This document shows, one piece after another, positions 58,203 to 64,000 of a stretch of 64,000 nt of DNA. Made by a program: the position numbers and the translations under genes. The stretch is from positions 124,001 to 188,000 of the forward strand of contig MUZD01000002.1 of the NCBI GenBank assembly GCA_002155105.1, read 5' to 3'. The first letter of the stretch is position 1. Each line of letters opens with the position of its first letter. This stretch comes from Sedimentibacter sp. SX930. Lineage in GTDB: Bacteria > Bacillota > Bacilli > Lactobacillales > Aerococcaceae. Under the pieces are notes generated by a model. It saw only the letters and a list, made by a program, of their open reading frames with translations. It did not search any database and was not told where the DNA came from.

Positions 58203-58238
58203 AAAAAAGGCGTTGATGAAATTTACTTCATCAACACC
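58203..58238 (-). terminator. Inward terminator at the right end of the insertion sequence
   Basis: On the minus strand GGTGTTGATGAA (58238-58227) pairs with TTCATCAACGCC (58220-58209) around a six-base loop, followed by six T residues (58208-58203). Its first arm is part of the right terminal inverted repeat. It would stop transcripts entering from the C39-like gene before they reach the transposase. Confidence 0.85.
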
Positions 58239-58253
58239 ATTTATTATAGAGCC

Positions 58254-58261
58254 ATAAAACC
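58254..58261. repeat. Target-site duplication, right copy (ATAAAACC)
   Basis: Second copy of the eight-base duplication, identical to 56714-56721. Confidence 0.93.
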
Positions 58262-58276
58262 GGAATCCTATTCTTT
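58260..58276. terminator. Right arm of the split host terminator
   Basis: Complement of 56696-56712. It also contains the TAG stop codon (58268-58270) of the C39-like gene. Confidence 0.85.
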
Positions 58277-59035
58277 TGTCTGCATTTCCGCCTGATCGGG
58301 CGTCCCAGCCGCGATGTAGATGGCTTGTTTGCCCATTTGTTCCCAAGCCAGGATAAAGTTCTGCCTGTCGACTTTCTGGTCCTTTTGGCCGTAGGGATTG
58401 TTTATGTAAAGACTATCGGCGTCGTACCCGACAACCACAACGCTGTGCATGATGTAGCTGATGTTGACCGAGCCTGTCGGAGTTTGCCACACTTCCAACG
58501 CATCATCGGGCAGGAAAGTGGTCGTAGTGACGACCCAAACAGGAAAGCCTCGATCAAGGGCAGAAATGACAGAAGTGAAGTCCTGTCCGCTGACATCCTC
58601 CACGCGAGCGGATGGTATGTATTCGGATGCCAATGCCGCGATGGGGCCATGGTAGACGCAAAAACCGTAATCCGAACCGGTGACATCGCCTACAAAACCC
58701 TCGTTCGGGTTCCCTTGCAGTCCGTTTTCATAGTAGATGGGAACCACTGGGAGCCTGTCGGCGAGTTCGTTTTTCGTTACCGTTATCCCGTTGTACTGCA
58801 GGATCATTGCTAGCGAGGTGACTTCGCAGCCGAGCAGCAAGGCCGGCGGATCTAGCTGATTCAGGAGCGGAACATCCAGCCGGACAGCAACCGAAGGAAC
58901 GGATCGCAGAATCATGCCGGATTCTGCAGTCGCTACTTCGGTTTCATCGGAATCCCTGCGAATGAGACTCAGCGGCATCAGACTGATTAAAATGCAAGAA
59001 AAAAGCGATATGTGGTTAATCCTGCCCTTTATCAT
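58268..59035 (-). CDS. C39-like peptidase family membrane/secreted protein
   Basis: A 255-residue protein of the Peptidase_C39_2 type. A hydrophobic N-terminal anchor (residues about 9-25) leads to a papain-like domain outside the cell: Cys70 in LLLGCEVTSLAMIL, His in YIMHSVVVVGYD and the third residue in YINNPYG. Such proteins are often wall-associated and of unknown substrate; no bacteriocin or ABC exporter lies beside it, so a role in leader-peptide cleavage is unlikely. The start is the ATG at 59035 with AAGGAG seven bases upstream; the frame from 59077 lacks one. Its stop codon is inside the host terminator arm, now cut from its partner by the insertion sequence. Confidence 0.82.
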   Translation of the reverse strand: MIKGRINHISLFSCILISLMPLSLIRRDSDETEVATAESGMILRSVPSVAVRLDVPLLNQLDPPALLLGCEVTSLAMILQYNGITVTKNELADRLPVVPIYYENGLQGNPNEGFVGDVTGSDYGFCVYHGPIAALASEYIPSARVEDVSGQDFTSVISALDRGFPVWVVTTTTFLPDDALEVWQTPTGSVNISYIMHSVVVVGYDADSLYINNPYGQKDQKVDRQNFILAWEQMGKQAIYIAAGTPDQAEMQTKE

Positions 59036-59093
59036 TTGGATTCTCCTTATCCGGCTTGCTTGGCTGTGCTTTTCCAATCCTCTATGCGCTTAC

Positions 59094-59102
59094 ATTTTAG
59101 CA
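59094..59102 (-). promoter_or_regulatory. Extended -10 element before the C39-like gene
   Basis: On the minus strand TGC followed by TAAAAT, about 60 bases upstream of the start. No good -35. Confidence 0.4.
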
Positions 59103-59221
59103 TATTCCGCGGGACAGGCCGATTAAAATGCCCTGATGCGACAGCGTAACGGTAAAACATCTGGGCAATGAAATCACCGGATGGCAAAAGCAAAAAAAGA
59201 TGATTTACATGCCTGAAAGGC

Positions 59222-59251
59222 TTGACCTACCCTATCTTTGTTGTCCATAAT
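59222..59251 (+). promoter_or_regulatory. Promoter of the SF0329-family gene
   Basis: TTGACC (59222-59227), 18-base spacer, CATAAT (59246-59251). The spacer holds the first of three repeated half-sites described separately. Confidence 0.55.
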
Positions 59252-59296
59252 GATAGAAGTCGGATTGAAGAATAAATGGACAACAATAAAGTTGTC
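59238..59296 (+). promoter_or_regulatory. Three alternating GTTGTC half-sites at the SF0329 gene promoter
   Basis: TTGTTGTCCAT (59238-59248) is the exact complement of ATGGACAACAA (59276-59286), and GTTGTC recurs at 59291-59296, next to the ribosome binding site. The second copy can pair with either the first or the third. This suggests an operator for a repressor or, if transcription starts upstream, a switchable hairpin. Confidence 0.5.
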
Positions 59297-59310
59297 TGAT
59301 GGAGGGTATT

Positions 59311-59880
59311 ATGATCTGGAGTAAGATGAAGCCGCTGTTGGAGAATTTCCTTGCGCCTGCGTTGGCTGGCAGAGTGGGGTACCTATCCACCAGTTACCGG
59401 TATTCACCCGATAAAAACGGCCAGTGCTGCATAGCCGTGGACAATAAAAAAATCTTCAACATGAAGGACGGGACGACTGGGATGAAGTGGTACCAGTCGG
59501 AACAGGATATCAAAAATGATGCTGCCGTCGTGATTCCGCTCAGCGATGCTGAAATAGAGCATATCCGGAAAGAAACCGGCGGAAAAGTAGCGGAAGAACG
59601 CTTGGCAGTGATCGCTGGGGACCGCAAACTGTTGGCTTACGCGAAGGAAACGATGGCCGCCCAGGTAGCCTTAAGCAAATCCGATTTCTACAAAACTGCA
59701 GACGTGTTTCTGAGCCAACCCATCGAAAACAGCCTTGCGAGCAAGGATATTTTGTTGAATTGCTTGGCTTTGCTGGACAGGCGTGTCGGCAAAAAAAGGA
59801 TCATGGACATGGAACAATCAGTGAAAATGAAGCATCCGATTGTGCAATACTTCTATGCACTGAGACGTGGCGCTATGTAG
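59311..59880 (+). CDS. SF0329-family protein of unknown function
   Basis: A 189-residue cytosolic protein that resembles the SF0329 family as I remember it, mainly through the start (MIWSKMKPLLENFLAPALAGR), the middle (FYKTADVFLSQPIENSLASK) and the C-terminal LALLDRRVGKKRI...HPIVQYFYALR. No catalytic motif is known. The ATG at 59311 has GGAGGG four to ten bases upstream; an earlier ATG at 59299 overlaps that site. Monocistronic, with its own promoter and terminator, in an accessory stretch. Confidence 0.7.
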   Translation: MIWSKMKPLLENFLAPALAGRVGYLSTSYRYSPDKNGQCCIAVDNKKIFNMKDGTTGMKWYQSEQDIKNDAAVVIPLSDAEIEHIRKETGGKVAEERLAVIAGDRKLLAYAKETMAAQVALSKSDFYKTADVFLSQPIENSLASKDILLNCLALLDRRVGKKRIMDMEQSVKMKHPIVQYFYALRRGAM

Positions 59881-59934
59881 GGTCAGCTGTATTCGACAGG
59901 ATCCGTGAACGCCACCGGGAAAACGGCTTTCGGA

Positions 59935-59985
59935 CGCAAAAGGAACCGCTTAGGCCAATTGCCCTAGCGGTTCCTTTTGCGTTTT
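59935..59985. terminator. Bidirectional terminator between the SF0329 gene and the permease
   Basis: CGCAAAAGGAACCGCT (59935-59950) pairs with AGCGGTTCCTTTTGCG (59966-59981) with inner TAGG/CCTA pairing, followed by T residues. Confidence 0.92.
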
Positions 59986-59995
59986 CAAGTATAAT

Positions 59996-61504
59996 CTACA
60001 GATTATCTTCAAGTAAAAATTGTGTTCGTTTCTTTTCGAATCTTTGATAGATGCTGCTGCCGAGAAGTCCGAAGAGAATCGGTCCGATGATCAGCAACAG
60101 CGCTTGGACATATTCTCCGGTATGGAACGGCTGATAGACTTGGAAGGTGATGGCGATCAAGGTAGCCGTGCAGACGCTCAGCGAGCAAAGGTACCCTTGC
60201 CAGTGCGAAGCAATCAATGAATGCTTCAACAGCACAGGGTTCTTGATGCGATAGAACGGATAACTTGCGGCTACAACGAAATACGGAATGGCGCGGGCTA
60301 CATTTGTCATATAGGTCAATTGGTTGAATAATGCGCCTAGAATGGTACTATTTAAAGATAAGCCTATGATGCACACAGAAACAACCGCGGCTTGGATCCA
60401 AAGTGCTGTCTGCGGCATTTCTTTTTGATTGATTTTTGTCAGGAATTGCGGCCAGATTTCCTTTGGCGTGCCCTGGATCAAACTTTTTAAAGGTGTATAG
60501 GTGATGGACGACAACAACCCGATATAGGCTACGAACAAGGTAAAGGCAGTATAGCGAATGAACGCTTGATAAAGGAACGTTTGAGCAGCTGCGGACAGAC
60601 CGAAGGAAACGCTGATGTTATTGGCTAGGCTACCCATCAAGCCGTACATCAGATTTCCAAGGTGGAACTGATCAGTTTCCCGCAGCACATTAAGGTTATT
60701 TGCGCCGCTCCAGAGCATGATGCCACCAAAATAGAGGACGACGATGATCACAGCGCTGATGATCAGCGCTTTCGGAAATTTCTTTCTTTGTTCGCCGGAT
60801 TTATCCACCAGGCTGGCGATGGTATCGAGCCCGCCGAATGCAGTGATGGCGAAAATAAAGAAAGGCAACTGGGAAAGGAAAGAATCACTGGTTCCTTTGA
60901 AAAAACTCGGGGCAGTCAAGCTTTGCTGCATGTTCTGCAGGATCAGCTGCGGATTGTTCACCATCAGCAACAGATTGCCGATCCCAGATATGAGGAGCAG
61001 ACCAACCATTGCGTAGCTACTCGTCTTCAGAAATGAAAAGACGGCCTGGTGTCCGCGGTTGATCACCCATGTCATGCAAAATACTGCGAAAAGTGAGAGC
61101 ACCATGATCCAGTAGGACGTGTCGATTCCGAACCATTGCTCGGCGGAAGTCAAGTCCTGTCCGAAAAGCATGATGGTGAAAGGAATCAATAATTTCATGA
61201 ACAGGCTGATGATCCAGGTAAAGTAACTGCAGTACCACAGGAAAGCGGTAATGAAGGCAATCCGCGGCGAGAAAGCGTCCTTCAGCCAATCATAGATGCC
61301 TCCGGTGCGATTCGAATAGCTGCGCGTATATTCTGATACAATAAGGGCATAGGGGATAAAATAGAAAAAGGCGCTGATCAAAAACCAAGGGAAGGCTTTC
61401 AGGCCCATCATGAAAAAAGAAGACGACATGCTTGAAAAAGAGTAGACTGTCATGACGATTATCAGGATCAGATTGAAAAATGATAGACTTTTGATTTGTT
61501 TCAT
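59996..61504 (-). CDS. Amino acid permease, YjeM-type (APC superfamily)
   Basis: A 502-residue membrane transporter with about 12 helices. It starts MKQIKSLSFFNLILIIVMTV, and carries the GGIYDWLKDAFSPRIAFITAFLW region (shown split by position 90-115) and FFIFAITAFGGLDTIASLVDKS typical of the glutamate/GABA antiporter-like YjeM group. Substrate unknown. The start at 61504 has AAGGAG six bases upstream; the frame from 61576 lies over the promoter. It is divergent from nreA. Confidence 0.82.
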   Translation of the reverse strand: MKQIKSLSFFNLILIIVMTVYSFSSMSSSFFMMGLKAFPWFLISAFFYFIPYALIVSEYTRSYSNRTGGIYDWLKDAFSPRIAFITAFLWYCSYFTWIISLFMKLLIPFTIMLFGQDLTSAEQWFGIDTSYWIMVLSLFAVFCMTWVINRGHQAVFSFLKTSSYAMVGLLLISGIGNLLLMVNNPQLILQNMQQSLTAPSFFKGTSDSFLSQLPFFIFAITAFGGLDTIASLVDKSGEQRKKFPKALIISAVIIVVLYFGGIMLWSGANNLNVLRETDQFHLGNLMYGLMGSLANNISVSFGLSAAAQTFLYQAFIRYTAFTLFVAYIGLLSSITYTPLKSLIQGTPKEIWPQFLTKINQKEMPQTALWIQAAVVSVCIIGLSLNSTILGALFNQLTYMTNVARAIPYFVVAASYPFYRIKNPVLLKHSLIASHWQGYLCSLSVCTATLIAITFQVYQPFHTGEYVQALLLIIGPILFGLLGSSIYQRFEKKRTQFLLEDNL

Positions 61505-61547
61505 AATAAACTCCTTATTAAATAATTTGCTGCCATCAATAGGTATC

Positions 61548-61576
61548 ATCATAGTTACTTTTAAGATAAAGGGCAA
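61548..61576 (-). promoter_or_regulatory. Promoter of the YjeM-type permease gene
   Basis: On the minus strand TTGCCC (61571-61576), 17-base spacer, TATGAT (61548-61553). Confidence 0.55.
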
Positions 61577-61578
61577 CA

Positions 61579-61594
61579 GAAATCCATAGATTTC
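61579..61594. promoter_or_regulatory. Palindrome between permease and nreA (candidate operator)
   Basis: GAAATC-CATA-GATTTC is a perfect palindrome with a four-base centre, just upstream of the permease -35 and 30 bases before the nreA start. It does not look like the TAGGG-N4-CCCTA site reported for staphylococcal NreC. Confidence 0.4.
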
Positions 61595-61624
61595 GAAAAA
61601 TATAGGGAATTGGAGTAGTGAACT

Positions 61625-62071
61625 ATGTCACAAATAGATTTGTGGTTGGAAGAGAGAAGAAAGGAATGGCAGGCAGATTTTTTAGGCTTGGCCCAGGATG
61701 TTGCTCCACCATTCCAACAGACCGAATTGCGGTGGACGAATGTAGCCGGAAACACGAGCGATCACTATAGATCCATCCGCTTGCGGGTAGGCAAAGGCAT
61801 CGCCGGCGAAGTGTGGCGCACGGGCCGGGAACAACGCGCAACTGAAATTCAATCAGACAGTCAAAATCTTTTGAAGTATCCAATCGCAAGGCTTGAGCAG
61901 CTCGATATGACAATCGGTATTCCGCTGATGAAGAACGGCATCATCCGTGCAGTTTTGTTGCTGGGATACCGCAAACCGATCGTTACTGATGTTGCAGACC
62001 TGACTACTGTCTACGCAGCTTTGCCAGCCCTATCAGCCCTATTAGAAGAAGGGGGGCATAAAGATGACTGA
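61625..62071 (+). CDS. nreA: GAF-domain nitrate sensor NreA
   Basis: A 148-residue single GAF-domain protein. VGKGIAGEVWRTGREQRATEI and TIGIPLMKNGIIRAVLLLGY are the GAF core. Position directly before an NreB-like kinase and an NreC-like regulator, and length close to the staphylococcal NreA, identify it as the nitrate-binding partner that restrains NreB. GGAGTAG ribosome binding site. The stop overlaps nreB by eight bases. Confidence 0.82.
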   Translation: MSQIDLWLEERRKEWQADFLGLAQDVAPPFQQTELRWTNVAGNTSDHYRSIRLRVGKGIAGEVWRTGREQRATEIQSDSQNLLKYPIARLEQLDMTIGIPLMKNGIIRAVLLLGYRKPIVTDVADLTTVYAALPALSALLEEGGHKDD

Positions 62072-63053
62072 TTCAGCATCCATTCCCCAAATTTTGCCCC
62101 AACCGACTTGGCTTATGGATACTGACTATACAGTAATCGACAAGAACGCGCAGGCAGAAAAATTCGAGAAAGATTATGTCATTTCAATCGAATATGCGGT
62201 ACAGGTAGCCAAGGGCACTTGCTGCGCTTTCCGTGCGGATAAACAGACCTGCAAGAACTGTCCGCTCGAGAATAAATGGGCAGCTTCGGATGGTTTTCCG
62301 ATCACTTTTATGGGCCGTGACGGAGTCTCCTATGAATTTTTCGGAAAACTAGTGAAAAAAGAACAAAACTGGATGCTGGAGATCCGCTATATCGATAAAC
62401 CCTTTGAATCTGAAGGAAAAAGCATGCTGACCTACTTGAACGAAGCCCGCGAGAGCGAGCAGAAAAGGATTGCGCGTGAACTCCATGATGGGATTGCGCA
62501 GAGCATCTACAGCTTGATGCTTGAAACGAGAGGGCTGAAGTGGACACCGGTTGAGGAGCATCAACAGAAGCTTCAGGCGATCGATCGACATTTTGCGGAC
62601 GTACTTTTGGAAATCAAGAGTTTGGCTACCGAATTGCGGCCGAGCATTCTGGATGATGTCGGGCTTATCCCGGCGATAAATCAGTTTGTCGAACAGACAA
62701 TGGAAATGACAGGATTTATCATCCATGTTATCGTAGACGGGGACAGTATTGATCTAAGTAGCCGTGGGAATGTCGTTATCTACCGCAGCATCCAGGAGGC
62801 AATCTCGAATTCTCTGAAATATTCCGGAGAGAATGAAGCGTCCATCACCCTTGATTTTGGACAAAAGGAACTGCGCGTCACGATTGCGGACGAAGGCAAA
62901 GGGTTCATCTATGATCCTTACCATCTCGGATTCGGCCTGCTGAATTTGCGGGAACGTACCCACTCTGTAGGCGGTAAAATGGAAGTCGAGACAGGTATAG
63001 AAAAAGGGACACGCATCATATTGATCGTGCCATATAAGGAGGGCTTGACATGA
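62064..63053 (+). CDS. nreB: Oxygen-sensing histidine kinase NreB
   Basis: A 329-residue cytosolic kinase: a PAS-like sensor (about 8-112), a HisKA_3 dimerisation domain with phospho-acceptor His141 in RELHDGIAQSIYS, and an HATPase domain with DEGKGF and LGFGLLNLRERTHS. No membrane segment. Four cysteines in the sensor, Cys53, Cys54, Cys63 and Cys66, likely hold an oxygen-labile Fe-S cluster as in staphylococcal NreB, although there the spacing is reported as C-X2-C-X11-C-X2-C and here it is CC-X8-C-X2-C. Overlaps nreA by eight bases and nreC by four. Confidence 0.86.
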   Translation: MTDSASIPQILPQPTWLMDTDYTVIDKNAQAEKFEKDYVISIEYAVQVAKGTCCAFRADKQTCKNCPLENKWAASDGFPITFMGRDGVSYEFFGKLVKKEQNWMLEIRYIDKPFESEGKSMLTYLNEARESEQKRIARELHDGIAQSIYSLMLETRGLKWTPVEEHQQKLQAIDRHFADVLLEIKSLATELRPSILDDVGLIPAINQFVEQTMEMTGFIIHVIVDGDSIDLSSRGNVVIYRSIQEAISNSLKYSGENEASITLDFGQKELRVTIADEGKGFIYDPYHLGFGLLNLRERTHSVGGKMEVETGIEKGTRIILIVPYKEGLT

Positions 63054-63682
63054 AAATCATAATTGCAGACGACCATGCGCTGGTTCGCAACGCGCTGACC
63101 TTCATGTTGAATGCGCAACCAGATATGGAGGTCGTCGGTGACGCCGCTGACGGCAACGAAGTTTTCATGAAGCTGGAAAATACGCAGGCGGATCTGGTGT
63201 TGATGGACATCAGCATGCCTCCAGGGGAAAACGGTTTGCATACGACGCGCCGGATCAAAGAAACGCATCCGGAGATCAAAGTGATCGTGTTGACGATGCA
63301 TGATGAAGAAAGCTACGTGAGGGAAGCGTTGAATGCAGGAGCAGATGGTTTCATCCTCAAAAGCACAACCGACGACATCTTGCTGGAAGGCATCCGGAAA
63401 GTCCATGCCAACCAACGTTATTACAGTGGTTATCCAACCGACAAGCTGGATGAGCTGGACACCTTTCAGGGCGACAGCCTCTATGCCAGTCTTTCGAAAC
63501 GGGAAAAAGAGGTCCTGCCGCTCGTCGCTTTGGGATACAACAACAGGGACATAGCCGAAAAACTGTTCATTTCCGTCAAAACGGTAGAAGTTCATAAAGC
63601 AAACATCAGAAAAAAACTGAAGGTCGACAGCTATGCTGATCTTTTGCGTTATAGTGTGAAAAATCATTTGGTCGATTTCTAG
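63050..63682 (+). CDS. nreC: Response regulator NreC
   Basis: A 210-residue NarL/LuxR-type regulator. Receiver domain with phospho-acceptor Asp53 in LVLMDISMPP and acidic pair Asp7-Asp8; C-terminal helix-turn-helix LSKREKEVLPLVALGYNNRDI and ISVKTVEVHKANIRKKL. In staphylococci NreC activates nitrate and nitrite reductase genes under oxygen limitation. Start ATG overlaps the nreB end by four bases. Confidence 0.88.
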   Translation: MKIIIADDHALVRNALTFMLNAQPDMEVVGDAADGNEVFMKLENTQADLVLMDISMPPGENGLHTTRRIKETHPEIKVIVLTMHDEESYVREALNAGADGFILKSTTDDILLEGIRKVHANQRYYSGYPTDKLDELDTFQGDSLYASLSKREKEVLPLVALGYNNRDIAEKLFISVKTVEVHKANIRKKLKVDSYADLLRYSVKNHLVDF

Positions 63683-63692
63683 GAGGAATATG

Positions 63693-64000
63693 ATGAAAAT
63701 CGGAATTATGTACGTGCTGCACGGCAGAAAGACAAGTATCCCGCAAAAACTTTATGATATCGTCAAAGATTTCAGTGACACCTTGGATTTGCCCCAAGCG
63801 ATCGGTATGCTGGAAGGGCAACAGCATACGTTGGAGGATGCTGTCAGGGAGCTGGAAAAACAAAAGGTGGACAAAATAATTGTCGTTCCAGTGCTGCTTT
63901 TCCCGGCCACGCACGCTCGGGAGGACATCCCGCAACGCATGCAGGCGTGCGCTGGGGTTCCGTTTGAAATCTGCGAGACACTGGGGACAACGAAAGCTGT
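63693..64000 (+). CDS. CbiX/SirB-type sirohydrochlorin chelatase, N-terminal part (cut by the window edge)
   Basis: 102 residues are visible. The metal-ligand histidines of the family fit His10 in YVLHGRKTS and the His of VVPVLLFPATHAREDIPQ. CbiX-type proteins insert iron or cobalt into sirohydrochlorin; with nreABC the likely job is siroheme for an assimilatory-type or NADH-dependent nitrite reductase further downstream, as in the staphylococcal nir region. AGGAGG lies six bases before the ATG at 63693; another ATG is at 63690. No stop before the window end. The HGR in place of HGS is a small departure from the family. Confidence 0.82.
   Translation, partial: MKIGIMYVLHGRKTSIPQKLYDIVKDFSDTLDLPQAIGMLEGQQHTLEDAVRELEKQKVDKIIVVPVLLFPATHAREDIPQRMQACAGVPFEICETLGTTKA

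Larger units (their letters stand above)
56722..58253 (-). mobile_element. Intact ISL3-family insertion sequence, 1532 bp
   Basis: Terminal inverted repeats of 26 bases lie at 56722-56747 and 58228-58253. Both begin GGCTCT and share AAATGGTGTTGATGA; they differ only in the five bases between. The perfect eight-base direct repeat ATAAAACC flanks the element. One intact transposase gene fills it. Ends, duplication and open frame all being intact suggests a recent insertion that may still be active. Confidence 0.95.

Noticed and set aside
58268-59035. C39-like protein as a bacteriocin leader peptidase
   Set aside because: It is not fused to an ABC transporter, and there is no double-glycine precursor peptide nearby.
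62918-63667. Minus-strand open frame (249 codons) over nreB and nreC
   Set aside because: Antisense to two clear signalling genes; composition unlike a real protein.

Overview
The window looks like the chromosome of a low-to-moderate GC Gram-positive bacterium of the order Lactobacillales, most like Carnobacteriaceae (Trichococcus or a close relative). This rests on PolC, GpsB, LexA with a Bacillus-type SOS box, T-box leaders before hisS and glyQS, a DUF3013 gene before prmA, a glycyl-tRNA synthetase of alpha2beta2 type, YneF, RnpM/YlxQ in the nusA operon, and strong AGGAGG ribosome binding sites throughout. The genus is inference from gene content; no database search was possible.

Layout. 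1-4 kb: gpsB start and an unknown gene on the minus strand, then DUF3013-prmA-rsmE-deoC. 4-12 kb: relA-dtd, a convergent SH3b/amidase_3 cell-wall hydrolase, then a histidine T-box and hisS-aspS. 12-16 kb: nfo, a lemA/TPM-domain pair, a 149-bp inverted-repeat element of unknown nature, ppsR (minus) and zur. 16-24 kb: rpsU, then phoH-ybeY-dgkA-era-recO, and a glycine T-box with glyQS. 24-32 kb: obgE, a membrane O-acyltransferase, rnz, a LapA-domain protein, recJ-apt, and lexA (minus) with its SOS box. 32-41 kb: yneF, a heterodimeric ABC exporter, plsC (minus), and a SWIM/SNF2 helicase. 40-57 kb: the core translation and envelope block rpsB-tsf, pyrH-frr, uppS-cdsA-rseP, polC, rimP-nusA-rnpM-ylxQ-infB-rbfA.

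56.7-64 kb is more accessory. An intact ISL3-family insertion sequence (56722-58253, 8-bp target duplication) sits in the loop of a bidirectional host terminator. Each end of the element carries its own inward-acting terminator, so termination is apparently kept in both directions. Beyond it are a C39-like secreted/membrane cysteine-protease-like protein, an SF0329-family protein of unknown function with an unusual set of repeated half-sites at its promoter, a YjeM-type amino acid permease, and an nreABC oxygen/nitrate-sensing operon ending in a partial CbiX/SirB-type chelatase gene. The NreB-like kinase has a cysteine spacing different from the staphylococcal one.

Most of the window is conserved housekeeping, and gene order is what one expects of the order with some breaks: no proS between rseP and polC, no truB/ribF after rbfA, and deoC translationally coupled to rsmE. 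I saw no rRNA, tRNA, CRISPR array, prophage or defence system. No stretch of more than about 300 bases lacks an annotated gene or leader.
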